From: Gonatopus flavifemur
Taxonomy: Eukaryota; Arthropoda; Insecta; Hymenoptera; Dryinidae
Length of the DNA: 64,000 nt
Assembly (NCBI GenBank): GCA_018340375.1
Contig: JAFFJZ010000004.1
Span: 33,330,001-33,394,000 of the forward strand
Reading direction: 5' to 3'
Positions 23,126 to 34,897 of the stretch are shown piece after piece; the first letter of the stretch is position 1; each line of letters begins with the position of its first letter. Below the pieces are notes generated by a model. The model saw only the letters and a list, made by a program, of their open reading frames with translations, ran no database searches and was not told the DNA's origin. The position numbers and the translations under genes were made by a program.

Positions 23126-23743
23126 GAGACGAAAATATTGAAAAAAGAATCATCTTGATCGGTGCATTCTGAGGAGAGTTATCGTACGCCAAAGAGTTCA
23201 CATACATACATGCACACACGGGCGCATACAGACATTTTTGGGGATCGCGTTTCTTCGACGTTTTGAAGTGTTTGGCAAAGGTGGAATACCCCCTTCTGCA
23301 TCATCGATTTTTGACCCTAATACAATACTTCCGTTTTCTTATGTATAAGAAACATGGGAGTAAAATCGATTCTGCACAATTAATGTCAGTGATTTTGTTG
23401 TGATGTTGCAATACTCTCCGATTTGCATCAATTTGAGATATTAAAGAAATTAAAGTCAATGCTCAACCTGATAGATTTCTTCGGATCAAACAATGTATCT
23501 GTATGTATTGTACCTTATTGATTGGTGTCCGTAATTCTTTGTGTGGATATCAATTCATGAAGAATGCATTAGAAAGATATCAACTCCGGCAAATTTGCTA
23601 ATTTTATTCCAAGGTTTCATTTAAGAACACTGATGGAATTCAATTTTTTCCGTATACAGCTGTAATGAAGGAGACTTTTCTAAAGATTTTCCTGAGTTCC
23701 GCTGAAGACCTTTGAACATTTTTGCGAAATATATCAACCCGGT
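23126..23743. other. Intergenic stretch
   Basis: No gene recognised. A class A-like right end, TTTTTTCCGTATA, is present near 23645 without a left partner. Confidence 0.35.
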
Positions 23744-24008
23744 AAACATTCTTCCCCTCAACATTTCAAACATTCATTATATCCTCTAAATGATATCAAA
23801 AAATTCTTCAATGCGTCGATTTCAGAATTCTTCTTGATGCCTTGCTCATGAGGTCTAGAAGGTATCAGGAAGTTAACTCGGATAACCTTCTGATAACTCC
23901 CAGACCTCATGAGGAAGACATCAAAAAGACTTCCGAAATCGAGGCCTTAGAGAACTTTCTAATATCATTCAAAGGATATGATGGATGTTTGAAATGTTGA
24001 GAGGGAAA
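23744..24008. repeat. Fold-back repeat, ~120-bp arms
   Basis: CCCTCAACATTTCAAACATTC at the left is mirrored near 24000, and CTCATGAGGTCT (23847) is mirrored by AGACCTCATGAG (23902). The arms are diverged but collinear. Confidence 0.7.
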
Positions 24009-24736
24009 TGCTCACTGGGAATCAATCAAACTGAAAAACTTTGAAGGATTCTAGAAAACCCTTCCTTATTGTGGTCATTTACCGTCTTTTTTCACTGAAC
24101 ATTGATTTTAATTCCTTTGAATATCTTCGAGAACCTCTGGAAATCTTTGAATATTCGGAAGTACCTGAATTCCTCTTGAAATTACAAAAAAACGTTTGAA
24201 TATCTTCAAATCTTCTGAAAAATTTTCTGCTAAAGTTCTTTGACATTTTCAAAGATTTGCAGAGAAATTCTCTGACTAGTACAGCATATTCTAGTACACC
24301 TAAAAGTTTGCACAGAGACACTCCAATTATTTCGAAACGTTTTCACATAAAATTCCGGAAGAAAATTGTTCAATTTGTCGGCACTAGTATTTTCTTAAGA
24401 TGCATTATGATTCATGAAACAATTGTGGAGATTTCAAAACTTTCGATTCCATTCAGGCTGAGAATGAATCGATTCTTGATCATCGGGTTTGAAAATAATC
24501 GTGAGAAATCGATCATATTTCTGTAAAAAAAATCAATTATCAATGCATCGTTTAACATAAAAGTTGAGAAAGAGAGAGACCATGATGAATAATTATTTCA
24601 TTGAAATATGTTATATCATACAAATCAGAGTTACCAGATCTCACATAGCTACAAGTGTATATCGGCAGGAGTATGGTAGGACAAAAGTAGAATACCTGAG
24701 CTCAAAATTATACCAAAAAAGATGGCATTTTCAGGA
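24009..24736. other. Intergenic, with TTTGAATATCTTC words
   Basis: TTTGAATATCTTC and close variants recur between 24115 and 24210. Short frames are not recognisable. Confidence 0.35.
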
Positions 24737-24811
24737 GATACTAGCGGCGTAGCAGCCGCCAAATCTTTTATGACAAACTACGGGCAAACACTTCAATTTT
24801 ATCAAAATTAT
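24737..24811. mobile_element. Half copy of the GATACTAGCGGCGT fold-back
   Basis: GATACTAGCGGCGTAGCAGC and GACAAACTACGGGCAAAC match the arm of 6864-7061; the second arm is missing. Confidence 0.65.
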
Positions 24812-24829
24812 GGAATATTTTGTAAAAAA

Positions 24830-25135
24830 CTATCCTCCAATCGTTATACAATTTTTACCTCAGTTTCATACAGTGCCAATTGTGGTCCCTCATAAGTTTC
24901 AACCTGATCCTTACAGAAGAACGGGAGGAGGAGAGGAAAGATTTTATCCAAATTGATTTTGACAGAAATTGGGATTTCACGACCACACGTATTTTCGTTG
25001 CTGGTTATTCGATTGCAATGAAATTTATACCACGTTTCAGTTACGAATACATAGTATTTTCATACGAGTTTGAATTGCTTATTAAAAATTATTTGAGGCT
25101 CAGTTTTTGAGATATGAGCATTTTGAAATTCTTTT
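24830..25135 (+). repeat. Best copy of the dispersed repeat unit
   Basis: Shared with 21290-21470 (inverted), 21590-21760 and 22850-22942. It holds a 76-codon frame (24880-25110) containing PRFSYEYIVFSYEF. The frame is not intact in the other copies, so coding is unproven. Confidence 0.6.
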
Positions 25136-25394
25136 TCAAGTTCAAATAATTCGAAACCATTCTATGCTACATACTTGAGCTTGACACCATTCGCTATGTT
25201 GCAAAGCGGTGGATCTGTGGGGAAGAGATTTGACAAACTTTGATATTGAAAAAGGGAATTGCGAACCCAGTCAAGAACGGGATCCAAATTCAAATTCAAC
25301 CACCGAAAAGATGCAATACATATGTATTTCCATTTTTATTGAGAATATGAGAGTACTGTATGATTCTCCGTACGTTTTGTTAAACAAATGTTAG

Positions 25395-25695
25395 TTTTTT
25401 GGGGTACCTATTGGATAACTTTTGATATTTCTCAGAGCCACTGCTATCTTTCAGCTTCAAAATGTTACCAAGAACGTTAAAATATCTTGCATTTCAAAAA
25501 ATTCGCAAGCATAACAGCTTGAAAATAGGCCTTTTGGAGTGTTCTAATTGGTTTGGAACAGATCTGACGGAATATGATAAATCAAATGATCGTGAATTTT
25601 CTTTCCTCACACCTCTGAGAAGATTTCTACCGAGTCTGACAGGAATCTAAAATAGTGCAGCTGCAGCGATCTGGTGATTCCACATGGAATAACCC
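25395..25695. repeat. Dispersed repeat arm, inverted relative to 8391
   Basis: Ends with GATTCCACATGGAATAACCC (25675-25694), the complement of the terminus at 8391. It shares GGTACCTATTGGATAACTTT and AACAGCTTGAAAATAG with 8391-8700 and 33840-33990. Confidence 0.7.
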
Positions 25696-27119
25696 AGAAG
25701 AAATGAATTGAAAAAAGTTATACTTTGATCTTCTCATATTTTCGGTTTATTGTGTATAATACGTTTTTATTACAACTTGCAAATATGGACCAATTATTCC
25801 ACATGAGATGAACAAAAGATGTGAAGACAAACGTCAAATATTTTGATGATCCTCAGAAGGCTTGTACTTTCGAATTTGTCCATGAATGGCTCACGAAAAA
25901 GACGAAGAGTCCGTTGGAATGAAGAATCGTCCTCACAATAATTGAGTAACTTCTCATACATTGCTACGCACTCAAATTGTCAAGATAATATTTTTGCCAC
26001 ATAATTATCTCGATGACTCAATTGATCTTCCAGTGCTTATCAGTATCATCAGATAAGATGCGTCAGTTGGACCGTGAGGATCTATAACAACCCGATACCG
26101 TATATACCGCTTCTTCGCTGCTTCATCCGATAAATAAAGGGGAAGATGGTATATGCTCCAACGGATGATTACGGCACCTCGTATAATATTATTCATATTT
26201 ATTCATTTGTGAAATCTACTACGGACCTTGGAACATAATTCACACAATTTGTATATTTGAAATTATCTGAATATATTCGAATTGAAATTTTTTCGTCACG
26301 AATAATCAAAATAAATATTTTTCCATATTGAGTTCAGACATCTTCACCATAAATCATTCATACCCCAATAAAATTAACAAAAATCATAATCTGAACATCT
26401 GAGCTGATCACTATCAATCAGATTTGTGATGGTGAATTATTTTATGCTTTCGCGTTTTGAGTTTCATTTGGAATGAAAGCTTTGCTCGGAGAAAGGAGTT
26501 TTCTTGAATGGAAAAAAAATCTTTCCTCTCCGTAGCATGGGAGCATAGTCTCCAACTGAAGTTAAATGGAACAGATAAGAAAAAGGAAACGGAAAAGATC
26601 CTTGACGAAGGTGTGTTCAGGAACGGTTGGAAGATGGTTCCCTATCTCGAGCTACACGTTCAATCTAGCATATTACGCGTCACAAGACTGACAGTCGTCG
26701 CAGATGAAAAGAGCTAGAGAGTTGGGAAATACTGTTTTATATTGAATCAATTAAGATTACAACATCATCTATTGGGCGTGGAATTGAGTGATGGTTTATT
26801 CAACAGTTTAATATTTCTTACGTTTTTAAATCAACCTATTATCCCGAAGGTTTCATGCAACTTTTTAAAAAATATATAATCTATCAAATAAAACATCCAA
26901 ACCTCGCGTTGCTTGATGACAAATTCTCGTATACTGAAAGAATTCGTGATTTCACAAGAAATTCAACTGATTTTAATGAAGCCAGTATTTTGGGTATTTT
27001 AGTATGTTACAGAAAAGCAACCACCAAACCGAATCCTTTGGCGACCCTTTATACTGATATTACGAAATTGGAGGTCGGGATTTCACATGAGTTTCACACG
27101 TTTCAATAGAACAAGGCTC
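25696..27119. other. Intergenic stretch, nothing recognised
   Basis: Frames such as 26508-26717 and 26855-27109 have no recognisable motifs; no repeats seen. Confidence 0.35.
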
Positions 27120-27420
27120 TACGATGTCAACCTACCTGTGTTGGGTTCAACGCACCTCTAAAGCAACCACACCTCCATCCACCCACTCATCTACCCTTAC
27201 GAAACGTTCACTACCTACCACCTTCCATGTTACCCTCGCTTCCACAGCTGCACCCTCTTCTCTGCCCTTAACCAGTATTCCACCTCTGTATACCACTACC
27301 ATCCCCGTAAACCCTTGGATCTTCTGGCTGTCCTCTATATTCCAATCCTATCTACCCGCGTCTCTGTTCCACCATAGTGGCTTAGGGACGTAGGTCGATA
27401 TGTGTACGTTTCCACATATG
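27120..27420. other. C-rich compositional island
   Basis: A CACC/CATCC-rich segment whose 89-codon frame is mostly Thr, Ser and Pro. I treat it as one of the skewed islands, not a gene. Confidence 0.45.
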
Positions 27421-28719
27421 TGCTCATATATTGAATAACAGCTGGTGTATAAGCAAATATGATATCAAAATGAAGGGCAAACGAATGGAATATACACGTG
27501 TATAGTTCAGTTACAACCTACTTGAAAATTTATGCGCACTCTATAATGATCATTAGACGTCCCTTTGAACTCTCAATCGATTCACATTAGATACTTGACA
27601 CAAATCAAAACGGAATGGTCGATCGGTCGAAAAAAGTGTGCAGCATCATATCCTCTCACCACGGAGCATCGATTTCATCACACGCATTGAAGTCTCTTTC
27701 GTTTAACATTCAAATATCTCATAGAGATTCCAATTGAGTATGAAAAGTCTCCATGGTTGAGGAAATGTCGACGCACTTGACAGGAGAATCCTTCAATTGA
27801 TAATCGACAGCTTCTTCAACGATGGTGAAGCACTATGAATTTTATTCAATGAATAATTATAATTACTCGATTCATGAGTGTTAGGATTAACATGTATTGA
27901 ATTTAAAGAAATATTCATTTTGTGCGAGTGGATGCTTTGGTTCGAAAGATTCCTGAAAAATGTGTTGCATGAGGACAAAAAAGAGAATTGCACTTTCAAG
28001 TCGTTATCCGTGATTATAAAAATGAAAATCTTGAATTTGGAACTGATGGGAAGTGGATACCTCACAAGTAAAGAACAAATTGCATGAGTGAACGAAAATA
28101 GTCAAGGGTATCGTCATCAATTTCATGAATCATAGTTTTTTCGCGGTAAACATTTGAGGCGCTTCGCAAATATCATGCATCCAATAGAAAAATTCTTATT
28201 CAATTTTCAAATACACTCGACTCTCGGATCTTTCACACCCGAATCTTTTACTCAATCGGACCTTTCACTGCAATTCTCTCGAACCTTTTACTTTAGGTAC
28301 ATCCCCTTCAACCCCCACGTTGCTGTTCGCTCGACAAATTATTTCAAACATAACCCCACCTCTTTTGGACGAATGTTTGAACAAAACACGAAACAAACTG
28401 AATCCGAATCATAGTCGAAACTGGTCAACTTACAGGGACCAGAATGTTTCTGAACCATTGAGTTTATGAATTATGAAGGTTTTTGAATGATTCAAAGATC
28501 TGACGGAGGTTTGAAACAGCAAAGTTCCAAAGATACAGCAAGGCTGTATTAATGTTGCAACAGTATAAAACAAACCCACAATTTCCAATCAAAGGAATCT
28601 TTATTGAACATGAATTGAATGAACATTATGAATCACGAGCATATTACCACATCAAGTTTATTTCTGATGTAATATATATTTTATATCTCGTTATTTTTTA
28701 GGTTTTTGAAAAATGATTA
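27421..28719. other. Intergenic stretch, nothing recognised
   Basis: AT-rich; short frames only. Confidence 0.4.
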
Positions 28720-28725
28720 CGGATG

Positions 28726-29341
28726 TTGGGGTGTAGTGGAAAACCGTTTTTCTTGAATATCGACCTTACATTCACGGAATGGTTGTCAACTGTGCCCAAA
28801 CTAACCCCAAAAAAATTTCAGCTCGATCGAACGAACTGTGGGGGTCTCACCCCCCCCCCACCCCCCCTCGAAGTTCGGAAAATCCAAAAGATGTGATCAA
28901 CCCCTCTTCTCGCATCCATTTCCTTGTTATTTCGTCCTTTCTGGCCCAGAATGGTCGTAAAATGTGCCTCGACTAATTCCACAAACATTTCAGCTCGATC
29001 GGACCAAGTGCAGGGGTCTCCCCATCCCATTTGAAGTTCGGAAAATCGAAATGATGTCAACCTGTTATTTTGTAACTCTGATTTCTCTTCCACGGAATAG
29101 TTGCCAAATTGGATCGAATAAACTAAAAAAATTTTGTAACCAATCGTATCAACTAGAAGGGTCTCATCTGACTCTCTCCACACTAAACTTCCATACAATT
29201 AAACTTTCCTATGATTTTTGTAGAAACACGTGTAGTTTTCAAAAGTTATAGATGAAACATACAAAAGAATGGTTTATTCAGACCAGTTTATTGCACACTA
29301 AAAGTTAACAAAATTTGTTTGCATTATCGAGTTGGATTAGA
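28726..29341. repeat. Left inverted terminal repeat (616 bp)
   Basis: Pairs with 32100-32710; the inner boundary lies at TCGAGTTGGATTAG (29327-29340). Frames inside are arm-to-arm mirror images, not genes. Confidence 0.93.
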
Positions 29342-29474
29342 GCCTCCTTATCGATTCGACGTTGTGATTGGTGCACCCACGTTGTATAGACGTTTCGACG
29401 ATTGACTGCTCGATGGCGCGACGCAAGCATGCTTTGTCGAACGCGTCCTTGCGCACTCTTATCTTCTCTCTGAC

Positions 29475-29482
29475 TATATATC
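29475..29482 (+). promoter_or_regulatory. Possible TATA box of the transposon gene
   Basis: TATATATC lies 262 bp upstream of the start codon, with a GATTGGT (inverted CCAAT) near 29365. Position and spacing are plausible but unproven. Confidence 0.35.
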
Positions 29483-29743
29483 ATGGTAACTCGCTCTTCT
29501 CTATCTGACGATCGTCAATTATTAATATACACGAAATGCGCATGTGTACATAATTGTCATAGCAACTGTGGTTGATTCGATCGTACACGTTACGACGCTC
29601 CAAACACACTCTTGTCGATGTATGAAATTTTGAGAGATTGTAAAATAAGTGGGAGAGGAAGTTTGTCACTCGCGATAAAATTTTATCTTATCCTAAAGTG
29701 GCACCTCAAAATATAATCTTCAACGGCAAACAGTTCGAACATT

Positions 29744-32059
29744 ATGGCACGAAGTAAGAAACAGCCACAGAAGGGGAGGAGTGCCAACAAGTGCCCATTA
29801 TTTGGATATGCCTGTGAACCTAACCTGAATGCCTTGCCAACTAAAGCCGACGTCATCAAGTTATACCGGAAAGTGCAAGTAGATCTTAATCCTCAGCTGA
29901 TTCATCAAGATGCACCTTTCAATGACGTGGCCAACGGTGTGTTAGAAAAGGTGGAAAACGTGTGGAAAAGTGCATCACTGCCATTCAACCCCAGGCGGGA
30001 TCATTGCAGACAACTATTGCGTAAGCTTATAGATGAATATTGGTCTGTGAGGAAACGTCTAGGACCCAACCCGGCCCCAAAGGCTACCAGAAGAGCGGAG
30101 AGGTTCAAGGGTGAGTGCGAGTCTCTATTTGACATTTCAACGTGCAACTGTGATTTCACTCAAAAGGCTACAGTTTGTCACTGTCTCATCAAAGTTCCCA
30201 TTATTGAGAGAAATTTCTTACATGATCCAAGAACTGTCCGCAAAATGGTGATAGGTTCTGTGGACATTCCCACAACCAATATGCTCAACAAGCGGCTCCA
30301 ACGATCAGCAAAGAATCTTAAAACTAGCACGTCCGGAGAAATCACAACAGAGGTGAACGAAATGAGTTCAGGTTCCCGAAGCGCCACTGAGGAGGAAAGT
30401 GATTCCGGTTCTGACCGTTCTGTTGCACCACGACTAAGGAAGAAAAGGGAACAGAATTCCCAAATGCGAATCAAATTGCCCAGCGTGGGCCTAGTTTGTG
30501 GACGTATTGGAGTCTCTTCACGCACAGCAGCTATGATAGCTAGTGCAACCCTTAACGATCTGAAATTGGTGACTCAAAAGGACGCGCAGTTGATCATCGA
30601 CCATCAGAAGGTAAGAAGAGAAGTTGGGAAAGTCAGGAGAAGTCTCCAATCCACTCACGACAACAGACTCTGTGGCCACAAATTGCAATGTTTCTATTTT
30701 GATGGGAAAAGAGACACAGCCACAATAGAAGAACAGATCGAGAATAAGAGATTCAAGCGAACCGTTGTTGAAGATCATGTCGTAATAATTGAGGAGCCTG
30801 GTTCAAAATATTTGGGCCATGTTTCGCCGCAAGATGGATGCGCTGAAACCACGGTTCAGTGCTTCATGCACTTTTTTGAAGCAACATACATGATTTTGAC
30901 AGACCTAAAGGCCATTGGGTCGCATGGCACGGTGACGGACACGGGGCACTCCGGTGGAATCATTCGTCTGTTAGAGATGAGGGTAGGGCACACTATGCAA
31001 TGGTTGATCTGTTTTTTACACATGAACGAGCTACCTTTTCGTCATGTATTCATGCGCTTGGACGGTACTACGAAAAATCCTTCCACTTACTCCGGCCCTA
31101 TAGGGACGCAGCTTGATACTGCCCACACTCTTCCCATTGTCCAGTTCAATGCGCTGCCTTTTAGTCCCCCTGAAGTTGATCTGGGTCATCTGAGTAATGA
31201 TCAAAAATATTTACTGAGAATAAGCTTAGCAATTGGCAGCGGTGTGTGCTCCGATGATTTAGCCAACGCTACTCCAGAGAAAGTACACACCTCACGCTGG
31301 CTAACGACTGCTGCAAGGATATTACGCCTCTACATCTCGACTCCAATCCCGAGCTCAACGATGATTACTATTGTTAAATTTATTCTCCAAGTGTACGTAC
31401 CTGTTCGGTTTGAAATTAAAACGAAGCCTAGGTGTATTGAAGGAGCCAAGCACCTATGGTATCTCATCCACTGCACGAGATCACAGCCAGCAGAAGTTCA
31501 AGCCATTGCGCAACCTGCTATTCAAACCAACAGTTTCTATGCTCATCCAGAGAACATTCTGTTGGCTATGCTCTTCGACAAAAGGCCGAAGGTGCGGAAG
31601 TGAGCTATTGCGAGGATCAAAATCGCACGACAAAGAAGCAACGATCAGGAAATCCGACGATTTGTTATTCCACCCATCCATTTTGAGGCAGTGGAGTATA
31701 CAGACTTGATACCCTGGAGAAGTCAGAAAAAATGCCACATTACTGAGCCACCACTAACTGCCCACCTTTCGGAGCAAGACTTGGACGTTCTTGCAGAGAA
31801 TGGCAGTCATCCTGCTGTTTTTATCGACTTGCCATGTCACTCCCAAGCAGTGGAAAGAGCCGTTAGGACCGTTTCAGATTCCTGTAGATCTGCACATGAC
31901 GCGGAGAGCCGCGAGGGTGTCATCCTGAAAAAAATGATTTCACGCAATGTCATGCCCAAATTCAACACAAAGCAGGATTTCAGAACATCTGATTCCATTC
32001 CCAAGGTATATACACGTCACATCACGGTGAATTCGCTTATAATTTCCAACAATTCCTAA
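29744..32059 (+). pseudogene. Transposase-like protein, one in-frame TGA
   Basis: A 619-codon frame from ATG 29744 (an in-frame stop at 29714-29716 supports this start) ends at TGA 31601-31603. The same frame continues without any other stop to 32059, giving 771 codons if the TGA is read through. Features in order: a basic N-terminus with KCPLFGYACEPN; an alpha-helical segment; a Cys/His cluster CNCDFTQKATVCHC (residues about 133-146); an acidic Ser/Glu stretch near 205-225; a catalytic-looking core with FDGKRD, VEEDHV-like strands, DGTVTDTGHSGGIIRLLE and WLICFLHMNELPFRH; SRWLTTAARILRLY; and, beyond the TGA, LPCHSQAVERAVRTVS and MPKFNTKQDF. This matches an uncharacterised protein family I know from many arthropod genomes, which continues across the TGA position, so the TGA is probably a recent nonsense mutation. 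The Asp residues of FDGKRD and DGTVTDTG are candidate active-site residues by inference. Confidence 0.85.
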
Positions 32060-32099
32060 TGCATGGCATACTTAAATTGAACTTTTTCACTTTTCAGAT

Positions 32100-32710
32100 C
32101 TAACCCAACTCGATAATGCAAACAAATTTTGTTAACTTTTAGTGTGCAATAAACTGGTCTGAATAAACCATTCTTTTGTATGTTTTATCTATAACTTTTG
32201 GAAACTACACGTGTTTCTTCAAAAATCATAGGGAAGTTTGATGGTATGGAAGTTTAGTGTGGAGGGAGTCAGATGAGACCCTTCTAGTTGATACGATTGG
32301 TTACACAATTTTTTTAGTCCATTCGATCCAATTTGGCAACTATTCCGTGGAAGAGAAATCAGAGTTACAAAATAACAGGTTGACATCATTTCGATTTTCC
32401 GAACTTCAAATGGGATGGGGAGACCCCTGCACTTGGTCCGATCGAGCTGAAATGTTTGTGGAATTAGTCGAGGCACATTTTACGACCATTCTGGGCCAGA
32501 AAGGACGAAATAACAAGGAAATGGATGCGAGAAGAGGGGTTGATCACATCTTTTGGATTTTCCGAACTTCGAGGGGGGGGGGGGGGTGAGACCCCTACAG
32601 TTTGTTCGATCGAGCTGAAATTTTTTTGGGGTTAGTTTGAGCACATTTGACAACCATTTCGTGAATGTAAGGTCGATATTCAAGAAAAACGGTTTTTCAC
32701 TACACCCTAA
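32100..32710. repeat. Right inverted terminal repeat (611 bp)
   Basis: Inverted counterpart of 28726-29341. Confidence 0.93.
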
Positions 32711-32716
32711 CGGATG

Positions 32717-33046
32717 TCATACAACACTTTAGTTTTATGACAGCCTCTCGTATCACAGTTTTTTCTTCATGTTTGTATTTTATTTAAATAATACTAATTC
32801 CAGATAGTTCTGCAAAAATATTTATTTAGTGCTTTCAATTTTTTCAAGCAACCCAACGCTTTCTACAAAATTGTCTATCGCAGATAGGAAATTAGAGATT
32901 TCTTTTGGCGGATTTTCTTGACTTGAAAACCAGGTAAATAATTTCCTACATCATTCCCAATTTCGGGAACACTCATTGTTTCCATTATAATATCTCACAC
33001 GTATTGAATAACCTTATTCAATGACATTCCCTAAATTGAAGCTATC
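32717..33046. other. Intergenic stretch, nothing recognised
   Basis: AT-rich; no gene or repeat seen. Confidence 0.4.
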
Positions 33047-33287
33047 GCACGGAAAAAAAAGTCAGTCTATATCAGACGAAACTCGTCTAATGTAGACAGT
33101 TGAAAGTCGTAATCTAGAGACAGACAATTCACGATGTATCGTAGACAATTTCGGTCTATAACAGTCGAATGTCTCGTCAACTGGACTTCAATTATTATAC
33201 ACTTCAGATCGGTTCTCATCAACATGAAACAACCTGAATTCAGAAATGTGACATTGGCTGAATTACATAAATCTTTTTTTTCCGTGC
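33047..33287. mobile_element. Class A-type element (GTCTA/TAGAC words)
   Basis: Ends are GCACGGAAAAAAAAGTCAGT and, reverse complemented, GCACGGAAAAAAAAGATTTA. The dinucleotide outside CACGG is CG on both sides, where the other copies have TA. The core repeats GTCTA, TAGAC and CAGACGA in both orientations (33063-33180). Confidence 0.72.
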
Positions 33288-33433
33288 GCTTGTAATCCAA
33301 AAAAAACCCGAAAAAAATTCCGAAGAATTGGACCGATTTTTCTCATTTTCACCCGGAAGGTTGTGCAACCAATCGTTTTCGATGATTTTGATTGTCCTCT
33401 TGGAAGTATTTCTCAATCGAATAGTTTGGTATC

Positions 33434-33452
33434 GCGCGCGCGCGTGTGTGAT
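33434..33452. repeat. Alternating GC/GT run
   Basis: CGCGCGCGCGTGTGTG, a short alternating purine-pyrimidine tract. Confidence 0.85.
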
Positions 33453-34030
33453 TATATATGTATAAGTATGATTTTCATGGAGTTCTGCTTGATGCGTGCG
33501 GGGAATGAGTTTTAGTGATTTCGATTATTTTTCACCGACTATAATCACGATATTGATGAAAATCATGGAACGAGTGCTTGACATCTTCAAAGTTCAAGCC
33601 GAGGACAAATCTTCCGGCAAGTTCTAGATTTTCATCATTTACATGAGAAATTTACAAATTGCAAGTTAAAAATTCTCTTATAAAGCGCAGGCTGAGAAGT
33701 CCAATGGTATGTTCATCCTATGCATGCTCATGATATGAAGAAAAAAGATTATTCCTTCACATCGAATAAGACAGGCAAAGCAGCCACTTGAAAATTACGG
33801 GAAATAGTAAAAAAACACATTTTTCCAGGACTTTTATTTTTTGGGGGTACCTATGAGGGGGTACCTTTGATATTTCCCAGAGCAACTGGTATCTTCCAGC
33901 TTCAAAATGTCACCATGAACGTTGAATATCTCCCATTTCAAAAAATTGGTAGCCAAAACCATAACAGCTTGAAAATAGCACTCTTCAAGTGTTTTAATTC
34001 GTCTCCAGACAATACAAGTTATTCCATAAT
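33453..34030. repeat. Dispersed repeat arm, inverted copy of 8391-9118
   Basis: Shares TGCATGCTCATGATATGAAG, GGGGTACC, ATTTCCCAGAGC and ATAACAGCTTGAAAATAGCA with 8391-9118 in inverted order; the GGGTCATTCC terminus is absent, so this copy is truncated. Confidence 0.7.
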
Positions 34031-34099
34031 AATTCGTTTTGACATAAGAATTCGTTCGGAATACCAAGATTTTCGAAACAGGTCTTAACGAACATTGGA

Positions 34100-34570
34100 A
34101 GTATTCGAAACGCATTGAATGTCTTTTGGATGTTTTAGAAACATAACCTTAGTTTTACGCGCTTCGTCTCCGTGGAGTAGGTTTGAATGCGTTCAGAGAA
34201 CGTTCATTTTTGATGCACCTGAATACGTTCCTAGTACGTCTCTTTCATCTACCACGGGACGTTCTCGTTACGTCTTCCCAACGTACTTTCATGAAAACTA
34301 ACCTATATAAACATACGCATAGTATCGCAGAACGTGATTGGCATCTTCCCCACGTCCCCAGAACGTCGCATGGTTGACATAAATTGAATATCACAGAACA
34401 TTTGTATGTCCCTGGGATGTACATGCGATATTTTTAGAACGTCCTGGGATTTTATCTGGACGTTTTCTGTGAGAGCAAGTACGTGTCATGAACGTTCAGA
34501 AAACCTCCCGATGCTGTCCGGGAGGAAGTTCAAGGAAAATACCGGTTATGTCCGCCTAAAACTGTTCGTA
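34100..34570. repeat. Word-built region (GAACGTTC / ACGTCC)
   Basis: More than twelve copies of AACGT(T/C)C-type words in both orientations. The discrete ends are not clear. Short frames inside are not recognisable. Confidence 0.45.
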
Positions 34571-34897
34571 GTGGTATTCAATCGACGTGTCACATTCTTT
34601 CGCAAAGAATTCATCTCCACAACCAATTGTATTCACCATACAATTCTAAAAGAAGTCATTTTGAGTTCCAATCAAAATATATTCAGAATTCATCATGAAT
34701 TGTCCCCGGATGTCAAATCAAAATTATGAGCTTTTTCTACAGTATATAATTGAATATGTATTGGATAAATGTTCAAGATATTCGAAACTCCTTATATTTT
34801 TTTACGCCGAGAGAAATTTTGTATGTTCAACACCTAGACTTTATACCGAATTGAGGATATATCAAGATTTTAAGGTTATGTACTAAACAACCCATGT

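Larger units (their letters stand above)
28726..32710 (+). mobile_element. 4.0-kb transposon with 0.6-kb inverted termini and target duplication
   Basis: The left arm (28726-29341) starts TTGGGGTGTAGTGGAAAACC; the right arm (32100-32710), reverse complemented, starts TTAGGGTGTAGTGAAAAACC. CGGATG occurs immediately outside both ends (28720-28725 and 32711-32716), a 6-bp target duplication that could be read as 7 bp (ACGGATG) if the right end is one base shorter. By eye the arms differ at a few percent of sites overall and slightly more near the tips. One large plus-strand gene lies between. The C-run near 28853 and the G-run near 32573 correspond and differ in length. The superfamily is not assigned; it is among the youngest elements in the window. 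Confidence 0.93.

Noticed and set aside
28818..29251. Frames of 95-126 codons in the left terminal repeat and their twins at 32219-32589
   Set aside because: Identical translations arise because the two terminal repeats match; no independent coding evidence.
29744..31603. UGA at the end of the 619-codon frame read as selenocysteine
   Set aside because: No selenoprotein-like context or visible SECIS-type structure downstream; nonsense mutation is simpler.
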